Source of the DNA: Streptomyces alfalfae
GTDB lineage: Bacteria > Actinomycetota > Actinomycetes > Streptomycetales > Streptomycetaceae
DNA length: 64,000 nt
Reading direction: 5' to 3'
Assembly: GCF_004127445.1 (NCBI RefSeq)
Contig: NZ_QEXM01000043.1
Location: 248,001 to 312,000 of the forward strand
Below the pieces are notes generated by a model. That model saw only the letters and a program-made list of their open reading frames with translations, did no database searches and was not told the DNA's origin. Of this stretch, positions 15,111 through 23,566 are shown piece after piece; the stretch's first letter is position 1; each line of letters begins with the position of its first letter. The position numbers and the translations under genes were made by a program.

Positions 15111-15188
15111 ATGTCCTCGAAGCGACGCCGCAAGAAGAAGGCCCGCCGCAAGAACGGCGCGAACCACGGCAGCCGTCCCCAGTCCTGA
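15111..15188 (+). CDS. Small ribosomal protein bL37
   Basis: A 25-residue, extremely basic ORF: MSSKRRRKKKARRKNGANHG followed by SRPQS. It has GGAGG five to six bases upstream of the ATG at 15111. The KxR...ANHG.RP pattern matches the actinobacterial 50S protein bL37 described from mycobacterial ribosome structures, where a peptide of about 24 residues sits near helix domain II/III rRNA. It is too short for most gene finders. It stands alone between a membrane-protein gene and a perfect hairpin terminator. Confidence 0.78.
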   Translation: MSSKRRRKKKARRKNGANHGSRPQS

Positions 15189-15212
15189 CCGGGGGCGTGC
15201 GGCGGCATCGGG

Positions 15213-15240
15213 AGGGCGGCACCCGATCGGGTGCCGCCCT
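15213..15240 (+). terminator. Hairpin terminator after bL37
   Basis: A 28-bp perfect palindrome with arms AGGGCGGCACCCGA and TCGGGTGCCGCCCT, 24 bp after the bL37 stop. It has no U-run, which is normal for Streptomyces terminators. Confidence 0.8.
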
Positions 15241-15323
15241 TCGCCGTGCCCGGCCCGCCACGGGCGTGTCGGACCTGTCGGAGGCGGTGGCGGCGGGGCG
15301 GGCAATCATGAAATCGTCTCGCC

Positions 15324-15680
15324 ATGGAGATCCTGGGGACCACGCTGCGTATCTGCGTCGAGGACTTGGAGTCCTCCGTCGCGTTCTACGAACGGCTCGC
15401 GGGCGGCACAGCCATGCGCTTCGAGCGCGGTGGCGTCTCCGTCGCCGCCGTCGGCTGCTTCCTGCTGATGAGCGGCCCGAAGGAGGAGCTGGACGTGCTG
15501 CGCAAGGTCGCGGCGACCATCGCGGTGCAGGACGTCGAGGAGGCGTACACCGTGCTGACCGCCTCCGGCGCCCGCGTCATCGCGGGGCCCGTCCCCACCC
15601 CGGCGGGCCGCAACCTCATCGCGATGCACCCGGACGGCTCCGTCTTCGAGTACGTGGACCGGCGCATGACGACGGCCTGA
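15324..15680 (+). CDS. VOC (glyoxalase/bleomycin resistance fold) family protein
   Basis: 118 residues, a single VOC module: LRICVEDLESSVAFYERLAGG opens the first beta-alpha-beta unit and TIAVQDVEEAYTVLTASGARVIAGPVPTPAGRNLIAMHPDGSVFEYVDR closes the second. The last part has the usual metal-ligand Glu (FEY). The first half lacks the expected His, so it may not be a metal enzyme. The start ATG at 15324 is given by the domain boundary; the ribosome site is weak. Substrate unknown. Confidence 0.8.
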   Translation: MEILGTTLRICVEDLESSVAFYERLAGGTAMRFERGGVSVAAVGCFLLMSGPKEELDVLRKVAATIAVQDVEEAYTVLTASGARVIAGPVPTPAGRNLIAMHPDGSVFEYVDRRMTTA

Positions 15681-15689
15681 CGCACGGCC

Positions 15690-15728
15690 CACCGCGGGCC
15701 GCCGCCCGGTGGGCGGCGGCCCGCGGTG
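15690..15728. terminator. Bidirectional hairpin terminator between VOC gene and htpG
   Basis: Perfect 18-bp arms (CACCGCGGGCCGCCGCCC / GGGCGGCGGCCCGCGGTG) around a 3-base GGT loop. It lies between two convergent stops, 9 bp after the VOC gene and 14 bp after htpG. Confidence 0.9.
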
Positions 15729-15742
15729 TCATGCGGCGTCGC

Positions 15743-17572
15743 TCAGAGCGTCTTGCCGAGGCGGTCGGCGAGCAGGGCGGCGAAGCGGGCGGGGTCGGCG
15801 AGGTCGCCGCCCTCGGCGAGCAGGGCGGTGCCGTACAGCAGCTCGGCCGTCTCCTTCAGCTCCGGGTCGTCCGCGCGCTTCTCGTGCGCCGTCCTGAGCG
15901 CGCCGACCAGCGGGTGGCCCGGGTTGAGCTCCAGGATGCGCTTGACGGGCGGCAGCTCCTGGCCCATCGCCTTGTACATCTTCTCCAGGGCCGGGGTCAG
16001 CCCGTCGTCGTCACTGACCAGGCACGCCGGCGAGCTGGTGAGCCGGGTCGTCAGACGGACGTCCTTGACGTCGTCGAGCGTCTCGTTCAGCCACGTCAGC
16101 ACCGGCGCGTAGGCCTCGGCCTGCTCGGGTGAGGCCTCCTCGTCGGAGGACAGGTCGACCTCGCCGCGCGCGATGGAACGGAACTCGGTGCCCGCGTGCT
16201 CGCGGACGCCCTCGACCCAGATCTCGTCCACCCGGTCGGTGAGCAGCAGGACCTCGTACCCCTTGGCCTTGAACGCCTCCATGTGCGGGGAGTTCTCGAT
16301 CTGCGCGCGGGTGTCGCCGGTCATGAAGTAGATCTTGTCCTGGCCCTCCGGCATCCGCTCGATGTAGTCGGCCAGGGTGGTCGGCTCCTCGCCGGCCGTG
16401 GAGGCGAACGACGCGATGTCGAGGATCGCCTTGTGGTCCTCGGACGGGTCGAGCAGGCCCTCCTTGACGGCGGGGCCGAACTCGCGCCAGAACGTGCGGT
16501 ACTTGTCGGCGTCCTTGCCCATCAGCTCCTTGATGGACGCGAGGATCTTCTTCGCCAGGCGGCGGCGGATGAGCTGGATGTGCCGGTCCTGCTGGAGGAT
16601 CTCGCGGGAGATGTTCAGCGACAGGTCGGCGGCGTCCACGACTCCCTTGACGAAGCGGAGGTGGTCGGGCAGCAGCTCGCGGCTGTCGTCCAGGATGAAC
16701 ACGCGCTTGACGTACAGCTGGAGGCCGTGGCGGGCGTCACGCTGGTAGAGGTCGTGCGGGGCCCGCGCCGGCAGGAAGAGCAGGGCCTCGTACTCGAAGG
16801 TGCCCTCGGCCCGCATCTGGATGATGTCGAGCGGCTCCGACCAGTCGTGGCTGACGTGCCGGTAGAACTCGTGGTACTCCTCGTCGCTCACCTCCGAACG
16901 CGGGCGGGCCCAGAGCGCCTTCATCGAGTTCAGGGTGGAGTCGCCCATCGTGACGGGGAACGAGATGAAGTCCGAGTACCGCTTGACGATCTCCCGGATC
17001 TTCGCCGCGTCGGTGTAGTCGTAGAGACCGTCCTCCTGGTCGGCGGGGCGCAGGTGGAGGCGGATGGAGGTGCCCTCGGGCGCGTCCTCGACCGTCTCGA
17101 CCGTGTACGTGCCGTCGCCGTCCGACTCCCAGCGCACCCCGGTCGTCTCACCGGTCTTGCGGGTCAGCAGGGTGACCTTGTCGGCGACCATGAACACGGA
17201 GTAGAAGCCGACGCCGAACTGGCCGATCAGCTCGGCCGACTCCTTGTTCTCCTTGAGCCGGCGCAGCGTCTCCGCCGTGCCGGATCTGGCGATGGTGCCG
17301 ATCAGGCCCACCACCTCGTCGCGCGACATGCCGATGCCGTTGTCCCGCACGGTCAGCGTGCGCTCCTCGGGGTCGGCCTCGATCTCGATGCGCAGGTCGT
17401 CCGCCTTGAGGCTCTCGTCCTGCAGTCCGGCCAGGCGCCGCTTGTCCAGGGCGTCTGAGGCGTTGGAGATGAGCTCGCGCAGGAAGATGTCCTTGTTGGA
17501 GTAGATGGAGTGGACCATCAGCTCCAGCAACTGGCGCGCCTCGGCCTGGAACTCCAGCGTCTCGGTGCTCAT
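15743..17572 (-). CDS. htpG: HSP90-family molecular chaperone HtpG
   Basis: 609 residues, full length. The GHKL ATPase domain shows LRELISNASDALDKRR, DNGIGMSRDEVVGLIGTIARSGT and GQFGVGFYSVFMVADKV. The middle domain has LPDHLRFVKGVVDAADLSLNISREILQQ with the conserved Arg/Ser, and a dimerisation domain follows. The ATG at 17572 is chosen because GAAGGGAAG lies just upstream and MSTETLEFQAEARQLL is the family start. Transcription probably starts in the 75 bp after the upstream gene or reads through from it. No CIRCE or HAIR element was recognised. Confidence 0.97.
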   Translation of the reverse strand: MSTETLEFQAEARQLLELMVHSIYSNKDIFLRELISNASDALDKRRLAGLQDESLKADDLRIEIEADPEERTLTVRDNGIGMSRDEVVGLIGTIARSGTAETLRRLKENKESAELIGQFGVGFYSVFMVADKVTLLTRKTGETTGVRWESDGDGTYTVETVEDAPEGTSIRLHLRPADQEDGLYDYTDAAKIREIVKRYSDFISFPVTMGDSTLNSMKALWARPRSEVSDEEYHEFYRHVSHDWSEPLDIIQMRAEGTFEYEALLFLPARAPHDLYQRDARHGLQLYVKRVFILDDSRELLPDHLRFVKGVVDAADLSLNISREILQQDRHIQLIRRRLAKKILASIKELMGKDADKYRTFWREFGPAVKEGLLDPSEDHKAILDIASFASTAGEEPTTLADYIERMPEGQDKIYFMTGDTRAQIENSPHMEAFKAKGYEVLLLTDRVDEIWVEGVREHAGTEFRSIARGEVDLSSDEEASPEQAEAYAPVLTWLNETLDDVKDVRLTTRLTSSPACLVSDDDGLTPALEKMYKAMGQELPPVKRILELNPGHPLVGALRTAHEKRADDPELKETAELLYGTALLAEGGDLADPARFAALLADRLGKTL

Positions 17573-17647
17573 GACTTCCCTTCTGGGTAGGTTCGGTTGC
17601 CAGGCCAATATTTTCAGGGGCGCGGGCCGTGCGCACGCGTCGGGGTC

Positions 17648-19624
17648 TCACTCGGCCGGCGGCCGCATCCGGAAGTCGTAGCGCTCGGGCACGGGTTCGC
17701 CTCCGGTGGCGGCGGTCCACAGCTCGCCCAGGATCTCGGCGCCCTCGCGCAGGTCCGCGACCTCGAAGCCCTCGTCGAAGACGGCGCGCACCGCCGCCAG
17801 GTCGCCCTCCGCGTAACAGATCCGGGCGTCGAGGAGCCGGAAGCGGCCCTCTTCCCTGGTCGTGTGGTGCAGCCGCCGCCACACCTCCCTGGCGGCTTCC
17901 GGGCGGTCGGCGGCGAGCAGGGCGGTGATGGCCTCCCTGCCGAGGGCGGCCGTCGCCGCCGTCCAGGCGACGCCGTCGTCGCGCCGCTCCTGGCAGAGGT
18001 CGTCGAAGGCCTCGGCGTACCGGTCGGCGGCCCGCTCGCCATGGCCCTCCTCCTGGTCGGCGAAGGCGAGGCAGCGCAGCAACGGCCAGCGCGAGGGCGC
18101 CAGTTCCAGGCCGCGCTCCCAGCTCCGCACGGCCTGCGCGCGGTCGCCCGCGTGCCACTGGGCGACGCCCAGGTGGTACTCGGTGAGCGGGCGCGCGGGC
18201 GCCGTCTCCAGCATGTCGCGCCAGTGCCGCGAGACGAGCGTGGGGCCGGGCGGCGCCACCTTGCGCGGCTCGGGCACGGCCCCGGTGCGCAGCAGTTCGA
18301 GCCACGGCGTCTGCTCGGGGCCGAGCGTCGACTCCTCGAAGGGCGTGCCCGGCAGCTTGTGCCCGGCCCGCAGCACCTCGAGAGCGCCCCAGCCGGAACC
18401 GGTCGCGAGCCGCTCCCCCGGCTCGGCGTCGGCGTGGGGCAGCCACGCCTCGTACGCGGCGTCGACCGCCTCGCGCGGCAGGGCGTCGGCGAGCCGCGCG
18501 GCCACCTCGTCGCGCGCGCCCCGCCAGTCGCCGTGCGCGCGGTCGGGCCGTGCCGCGATCGGCCCGTAGGACTCCAGCCAGCTGAACTCCGCCTCGGCGT
18601 CCAGGCGCACGTGTTCCAGCTGGGTCCTCGCGAGGCCCGACTGGATCTCCGCGTAGCCTCCGGCTCCGGGCTCGGTGAGCCACCGCTGCCAGCGCCGGCC
18701 GCCCCGCCCCGAGCCCCAGACGAAGAGTTTCCGGCCGCGCGGCAGGTCGGTGGAGGTCTGGACGACGCCGTGCCCGTCCTCGTCGACCGCGGCGATCCAG
18801 CGCCGGGCGCCGTCCGGCACGTCGTAGAAGTAGTCGGCGGGGTGCTCACCGCGCTCGGGGTACGTCCGGTCGACGCCCTCGACCTCGGGGACCGGCACCT
18901 TCCGCAGCCCGCCCGTGTACGTGAACCGCCACGCCTCGTCGGCCGGGACGAGCACCCTGCGCTCCTCGGGCACCGCGATGTTCGACCACCAGTAGACGGG
19001 CGCCGGCTTCTCGTGGGGGTTGCGCACGCGCACCCCGACGTGCAGGAAGTCGGAGTCCTCCGGGAGCCAGAGGTCCACCTGGAAGGGCAGGTCGCGCAGC
19101 CGCTCCCACTCCCACAGGCGCAGCATCGGCCCGCCGTCGGGCGCGGTGACCGCGGCCGCGTGGACGGGGGCGCAGGACAGGGTGGTGTGTCCGGTGGCGC
19201 CGATGTTCCACTCGACGCCACCGGAGAACCAGGCGCCGTTGAGCGCGAAGCCGGCGGGCTGGAGCACCGGGTTGCGGTAGAGGAGTTCGCGTCCGGTCGG
19301 CTTGTGCAGCAGGGAGTGGACCCGGCCGCCGTACCCGGGCAGGACGGTGGCGCGCAGCCGGTCGTTCTCGATGACGAGGGTGTCGAGTTCCGTCTCGGTG
19401 CGCTCGCGGCCGTACCCGTCGAGCACGCGTACGGGCAGGATGCTGCGCAGCGGTTCGTGGCCGAGCTGGCGGGCCATGTCGCGCGGCAGGTCCTGCTTGT
19501 CGCGCTCGTCGGGCCGGTGCACTTCGCGCAGGGGCCGCAGCGGTGGCAGCGGGTTCTCGGGGCCCAGCGGGGCGGCGGGCAGGGTGAGTACGTCGCGGCG
19601 CACGGTGGTCTTCACGATCACCAT
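17648..19624 (-). CDS. DUF5107 protein with C-terminal TPR-like repeats
   Basis: 658 residues. The N-terminal ~330 residues match DUF5107, a galactose-mutarotase-like beta-sandwich found in carbohydrate loci: RLRATVLPGYGGRVHSLLHKPTGRELLYRN, GGVEWNIGATGHT and PVYWWSNIAVPEERRVLVPADEAWRF. The C-terminal half is alpha-helical with TPR-like motifs (LGVAQWHAGDRAQAVRSWERGLELAPSRWPLL). DUF5107/TPR proteins are thought to recognise sugars, but no reaction is proven. Start ATG at 19624 lacks a good ribosome site, so the exact N-terminus is uncertain. It is read toward htpG. Confidence 0.8.
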   Translation of the reverse strand: MVIVKTTVRRDVLTLPAAPLGPENPLPPLRPLREVHRPDERDKQDLPRDMARQLGHEPLRSILPVRVLDGYGRERTETELDTLVIENDRLRATVLPGYGGRVHSLLHKPTGRELLYRNPVLQPAGFALNGAWFSGGVEWNIGATGHTTLSCAPVHAAAVTAPDGGPMLRLWEWERLRDLPFQVDLWLPEDSDFLHVGVRVRNPHEKPAPVYWWSNIAVPEERRVLVPADEAWRFTYTGGLRKVPVPEVEGVDRTYPERGEHPADYFYDVPDGARRWIAAVDEDGHGVVQTSTDLPRGRKLFVWGSGRGGRRWQRWLTEPGAGGYAEIQSGLARTQLEHVRLDAEAEFSWLESYGPIAARPDRAHGDWRGARDEVAARLADALPREAVDAAYEAWLPHADAEPGERLATGSGWGALEVLRAGHKLPGTPFEESTLGPEQTPWLELLRTGAVPEPRKVAPPGPTLVSRHWRDMLETAPARPLTEYHLGVAQWHAGDRAQAVRSWERGLELAPSRWPLLRCLAFADQEEGHGERAADRYAEAFDDLCQERRDDGVAWTAATAALGREAITALLAADRPEAAREVWRRLHHTTREEGRFRLLDARICYAEGDLAAVRAVFDEGFEVADLREGAEILGELWTAATGGEPVPERYDFRMRPPAE

Positions 19625-19696
19625 GGAACACGGTCGCCGGGGCGCCGAGAAGAGGGCCGCCGGGTCAGGTTCGCGCAAAGGGCGCGCACGGCCCGC

Positions 19697-20266
19697 TCAG
19701 GATGCCGTGCGGCCCGCCGTCTTCGCCGTCAGCGCCCAGCGTTCGTGGTCGCGCCAGGCCCCGTCGACGTGGAGGAAGTCCGGCGAGAAGCCCTCGTAGC
19801 GGAAGCCCCGGCGGCGCACCAGGGCGAGGGACGCGGCGTTGCCCGGCTGGATGTTGGCCTCGAGGCGGTGCAGGGCGAGCTCCGTGAAGGCGTACGTGAT
19901 GACGAGCCCGAGCCCCTCGTCCATGAGGCCCCGCCCCGCGGCGTGCGCGAAGGCGCCGTAGCCGAGCGTCCCGCAGCGGAAGCCGCCGAGGACGATGTTG
20001 TTGATGTTGATGAACCCGGCGATGGCGCCGCCGTCCCGCTCGCAGAGCAGGAAGCCCTCCCTGGCCGGGTCGTCGATGAGGGCGGTGGCGTAGGCGCGGT
20101 AGGCGTCGTCGGTGTGGGGCGGGAAGAGCCAGGGCCGGTGCAGCGCACGGCTCTCCCGCGCGCGTGCCGTGAACTCGGCGGCGTCCGCGAGGCGGAAGTG
20201 CCGTATCGCCACGCGCGGTCCGACGGCGAGGTGGCGTGGTGTGTCGGGCAGGGGTGTCTCGGGCAT
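19697..20266 (-). CDS. GNAT acetyltransferase (RimJ/RimL type)
   Basis: 189 residues. FRLADAAEFTARARESRALHRPW is typical of RimJ/RimL-like N-acetyltransferases. The acetyl-CoA loop region reads GYGAFAHAAGRGLMDEGLGLVITYAF, followed by LHRLEANIQPGNAASLALVRRRGFRYEG. A second conserved strand is GFININNIVLGGFRCGTLGYG. The likely reaction is N-alpha acetylation of a protein or small amine; the target is unknown. Same direction as the LapA gene 26 bp upstream. Confidence 0.88.
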   Translation of the reverse strand: MPETPLPDTPRHLAVGPRVAIRHFRLADAAEFTARARESRALHRPWLFPPHTDDAYRAYATALIDDPAREGFLLCERDGGAIAGFININNIVLGGFRCGTLGYGAFAHAAGRGLMDEGLGLVITYAFTELALHRLEANIQPGNAASLALVRRRGFRYEGFSPDFLHVDGAWRDHERWALTAKTAGRTAS

Positions 20267-20292
20267 CGGACCACGCTATCCGGGGCCCGCCG

Positions 20293-20529
20293 TCATCTGC
20301 GCCGCCCGATGAAATAGGCGCCGCACAGGGCGCCGAGGAGCCCCGTGGCGAGCAGGGCCGCCCACAGCGGCATGGTCACTTCGGGGACCAGCAGGCGGAT
20401 CTTGGTGCTGCGCGTGTTCTCGAAGATGAAGACCAGGGTGAGGACGCCGATGAGGGCGACGACGACCCTGCCGGGCGTCACCATGCCGCCGCCGTCCGTC
20501 GAGCCGCGCTTGGCAGTCCTTGGGCTCAT
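20293..20529 (-). CDS. LapA-domain small membrane protein
   Basis: 78 residues: a short charged N-terminus, first membrane segment VVVALIGVLTLVFIFENT, the family's NTRSTKIRLLVPEVTMPLW loop, and a second membrane segment AALLATGLLGALCGAYFIGRRR. This matches LapA (lipopolysaccharide assembly protein A) domain proteins, which in Gram-positives have no known role. The ATG at 20529 has GGAAGGG upstream. Confidence 0.85.
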   Translation of the reverse strand: MSPRTAKRGSTDGGGMVTPGRVVVALIGVLTLVFIFENTRSTKIRLLVPEVTMPLWAALLATGLLGALCGAYFIGRRR

Positions 20530-20648
20530 GGTGGGACCCTTCCGTCGGAGGTGTGCTGCCTCCCCCGGCACCAGCATGGGCGGCCGGTGCCGGTTCGCGC
20601 GCGGTGGGGGTCCCTCCGGGCCGCGCCGCTGGGCCATGCGGGTGAACG

Positions 20649-22448
20649 TCAGTGGCGGACGACGGGCAGGTCGAGGGTGCCGGTGTCGCCGGGGGCGCTG
20701 GTCACCGTCACCGGCTTGACGCCCCGGTTCCGGCCGTACGCGCTGTCGCTCGCCGCCACCACCAGGCGCAGCCGGTGGCCCTTGCCGTAGCGGTGGACGA
20801 TGCCGGGCAGCGAGACGGTGAACGGCTTCGTCACGTCGGGCACCCGCACCGGGGAGACGAGCCGGTGGACGAGCGTGGTGGCGCCGTCGGGCGCGACGTC
20901 GTACAGCTTGGCGAAGAGGACCAGCTTGTCGGCCGCGTCGCCGGAGTGCTGCACCCGCTCGGTCCTCGGCGAGGTCACCTTCAGCCGCGCCCGGGGCGTG
21001 CCCACCACGTCCACGGCGTCGGCGAAGGGCTCGGTCGTCCAGTCGAGGTAGGTGCCCTTCCGGTCGTACGGGGCGGGGTCGCGCAGGCCGAGCATCCCGG
21101 CGAGGGAGGACTCGGAGTGGTTGGTGGGGACCAGCCGGTTGCGGTACTCGCGGCTGCCGCGCGCCACCTTCCCGCGGTTGTCGACGAGCTTGCCGTCGCC
21201 GGAGAGGTAGAGCCTGCGGTGGGGTGCGGGGACGGCGTCGGCGGTCGCGTAGGTGTGCCGCGGGTCGTCGACCCAGTCGCGGTAGTAGGCGAAGGACGGG
21301 CCGGTGCCGGCGCTCTTGTCGCGGCGCAGATAGCGGTCGAACCAGGCGAGGACGCGCCGGCCGACGTAGGAGGTCTCCAGGTTGCCCGCCTCCATGTTCA
21401 GTTCGCCGGAGGCCGGGTCGCTCTCGCCGCCGCTGTGGCCCGCGGACTGCCAGATCATCTTCGCGGTGGCGCCGTGCGCCTTGAGCGTCTTGTACGTCGC
21501 TTCTGCCTCGCCGAGGTTGAAGAGGCTGTCGGCCTGGCCCTGCACGAGGAGGGTCGGCGCCTTGACGCGGTCGAGGTAGGAGACCGGGGAGACGCCGCGC
21601 GCGTACTCCTGGAGGGCCTTCGTCCGGTCGGCGGGGTAGCGGCCGGAGTTGAGCGTGCGGATGGTCTCGCAGGCCCGGGTGACGAAGTGCAGGCACTTCA
21701 GGGAGTTGACGCGGGAGGGGTCGAGGCCCGGCTGGAGCAGCGGCTGGCCCTCGCCGATGAGGAAGAACCCGTTCATCCACTGCCATTTGGCGGCGCCGGG
21801 GACGCGGCGGTCGGCCGTGTTGTTCGGGTCGAGGGAGTAGGAGAGGTCGTGCCAGGTGACCATGGGGACGAGGGCGTCGACACGGTGGTCCACGGCCGCC
21901 GTCGCGAGCTGGATGGCGCCGCCGTAGGAGCCGCCGATCATGCCGACGCGCGGGTCGCCCGCGCCGTCGGCGGTGACGTAGTCGACCGTGGTGCCGTCGT
22001 CGGCGGCGCGTTCGCCGCCGAGGAAGTCGACGAGCCCGGAGGCGGCCCTGCCGTCGATGTCCGGGTCGTCGAGGGAGATCAGGCAGCCGGACTTGCCGAA
22101 GCCGAGGCCGGAGTAGACGAGTGAGACGTAGCCGCGCTCGGCGAAGGCCCGGCCCGCCGCGGCGGTCCCGCCGTCGGACTTGCTGCCGCCGAAGCCGTTG
22201 GTCGTGAGCACGGCGGGGGCGGGGTGCTCGGCGTCCACCCCGGCGGGCCGGTACAGGTCGGCGTCGACCGTGCAGTTCCGCCCGCCGGCCGGGACGGTGA
22301 TCCTCAGCGCGGTGACGGTGTACCGGCCCGTGGTGCTCGCCGTGCCCGCCGCGGCCGTGGCCGGAGCGGTGACGGCGAGCGGTGCGGCGAGGGCCGCCGT
22401 GACGGCGAGGGCGAGCGGTGCGCGGGTGGGGGCGAGGCGACGGGACAA
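20649..22448 (-). CDS. Secreted CocE/X-prolyl dipeptidyl peptidase (S15)-type hydrolase
   Basis: 599 residues. A Sec signal peptide (LAPTRAPLALAVTAALAAPLAVTAPATAAA) is followed by an S15/CocE alpha/beta-hydrolase domain. The oxyanion region is LTTNGFGGSKSDGG, the nucleophile is the Ser in RVGMIGGSYGGAIQLA, and GHSGGESDP near residue 340 probably holds the catalytic His. A C-terminal jelly-roll domain (XPepPC) runs to the end. The start is TTG at 22448 because GGAGG (22458-22454) lies exactly 5 nt upstream; a GTG at 22460 in the same frame has no ribosome site. It may be a proline-specific peptidase or an esterase. Confidence 0.85.
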   Translation of the reverse strand: MSRRLAPTRAPLALAVTAALAAPLAVTAPATAAAGTASTTGRYTVTALRITVPAGGRNCTVDADLYRPAGVDAEHPAPAVLTTNGFGGSKSDGGTAAAGRAFAERGYVSLVYSGLGFGKSGCLISLDDPDIDGRAASGLVDFLGGERAADDGTTVDYVTADGAGDPRVGMIGGSYGGAIQLATAAVDHRVDALVPMVTWHDLSYSLDPNNTADRRVPGAAKWQWMNGFFLIGEGQPLLQPGLDPSRVNSLKCLHFVTRACETIRTLNSGRYPADRTKALQEYARGVSPVSYLDRVKAPTLLVQGQADSLFNLGEAEATYKTLKAHGATAKMIWQSAGHSGGESDPASGELNMEAGNLETSYVGRRVLAWFDRYLRRDKSAGTGPSFAYYRDWVDDPRHTYATADAVPAPHRRLYLSGDGKLVDNRGKVARGSREYRNRLVPTNHSESSLAGMLGLRDPAPYDRKGTYLDWTTEPFADAVDVVGTPRARLKVTSPRTERVQHSGDAADKLVLFAKLYDVAPDGATTLVHRLVSPVRVPDVTKPFTVSLPGIVHRYGKGHRLRLVVAASDSAYGRNRGVKPVTVTSAPGDTGTLDLPVVRH

Positions 22449-22552
22449 GGGGACCTCCACGCTGAGGACGGCCGGCGGCGGATGCCGGCGGGACGCCCGC
22501 AGGGGCGGAGACCGGCGTCTACTGACCGGTAGGCACCGGTGTGTTCATGCTG

Positions 22553-22564
22553 TGACACGTGTCA
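22553..22564. promoter_or_regulatory. Perfect palindrome in the promoter region of the S15-type gene
   Basis: TGACACGTGTCA is a 12-bp perfect palindrome. It lies directly downstream of a TTGACC -35-like hexamer (minus strand, 22576-22571). The -10 is unclear. It could be an operator. Confidence 0.3.
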
Positions 22565-22636
22565 GGCGACGGTCAACGATCGTGACAGCGGTTTCTCCCG
22601 GAGGACGCGGCCGCCGGCCCGCCCCCGGGACCGCCG

Positions 22637-23566
22637 CTAGGCGAGCGCGGGCATCTCCAGGGTCAATGTGCCCGCGTCGGCGTCCAGTTCGGCCACCGCC
22701 CCGAACGGCATCGTGAGCGCCCCCGCGCAGTGCCCGAAGCCGAACTCCTCGGCCACCGGGACACCGAGGCCGCCGAGCCGGTCGGCGAGGACGGCGCGCA
22801 CCTCGGCGTAGGGCCCGCACTCCTGCCAGGAGCCGAGGGCGATGCCCGCGACCCCCGTCAGCCAGTCGGCGCGCAGGAGCTGGGTGAGGATGCGGTCGAG
22901 GCGGTACGCCTCCTCGCCTATGTCCTCCAGGAGCAGCAGACCGCCGCGCGCGGAGGGCCGTGCGTCCGGTGTGCCGAGGCCGGCGGCGAGGAGCGACACG
23001 CAGCCGCCGAGCGTGACGCCCCTGGCCCGGCCGCCGACCAGTGTGCCCGCGCCCTCCGGGGCCGTGATCACCCGGGCGTCCTCCGGGGTGAACAGGGTCG
23101 TGCGCAGGTGGTCCTGGGCCCGCGCGTTCTTCAGGAAGTCCTCGGTGGCGGTCATCGGACCGTGCAGCGTGGCGACGCCGAGCCGCGTGGCGAACGCCTC
23201 GTGCAGGGCGGTGATGTCGCTGTAGCCGAGGAACACCTTGGGCGCGGCCCGGCGCATCGCGTCCCAGTCGACGAGGTCGGCCATGCGCTGGACGCCGTAC
23301 CCGCCCCTGGCGCAGAAGACGGCGGCCACGGACGGGTCGCACCACGCCTGCTCCAGGTCGCGGGCCCGGCTCGCGTCGGCGCCCGCGAGATAGCCGAGGT
23401 CCCGGCCGGTGTCGAGGACGTGGGGCATGGCGAACGGGTCCAGGTCCCAGCCGCGCAGGATGTCCAGGCCCGCCTGGAGCCTGGCCTCGGGGACGGGGCC
23501 GCTGGGCGCGACGACGGCGACCTTGGCCCCGGGCGCCAGCCGCGGCGGGCGTGCGAGGGGTCTCAC
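22637..23566 (-). CDS. MccF-like LD-carboxypeptidase (S66 family)
   Basis: 309 residues with the S66 layout. VAVVAPSGPVPEARLQAG opens the N-terminal half; VFCARGGYGVQRMADLVDW and KVFLGYSDITALHEAF surround the nucleophile elbow; VTLGGCVSLLAAGLGTP and LLLEDIGEEAYRLDRILTQL belong to the C-terminal half. Such enzymes cleave L,D-bonds in murein peptides, or, as MccF, detoxify microcin C-like compounds. The start is GTG at 23566, overlapping the upstream stop (GTGA). It ends a five-gene operon that begins at the GHMP kinase, so its substrate may be a peptide or amide related to that system. Confidence 0.88.
   Translation of the reverse strand: MRPLARPPRLAPGAKVAVVAPSGPVPEARLQAGLDILRGWDLDPFAMPHVLDTGRDLGYLAGADASRARDLEQAWCDPSVAAVFCARGGYGVQRMADLVDWDAMRRAAPKVFLGYSDITALHEAFATRLGVATLHGPMTATEDFLKNARAQDHLRTTLFTPEDARVITAPEGAGTLVGGRARGVTLGGCVSLLAAGLGTPDARPSARGGLLLLEDIGEEAYRLDRILTQLLRADWLTGVAGIALGSWQECGPYAEVRAVLADRLGGLGVPVAEEFGFGHCAGALTMPFGAVAELDADAGTLTLEMPALA

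Noticed and set aside
17597..20317. Very long open frame on the plus strand opposite the DUF5107 and acetyltransferase genes
   Set aside because: It is the antisense shadow of GC-rich codons; it has no ribosome site or family motif, while the minus strand carries clear domains.
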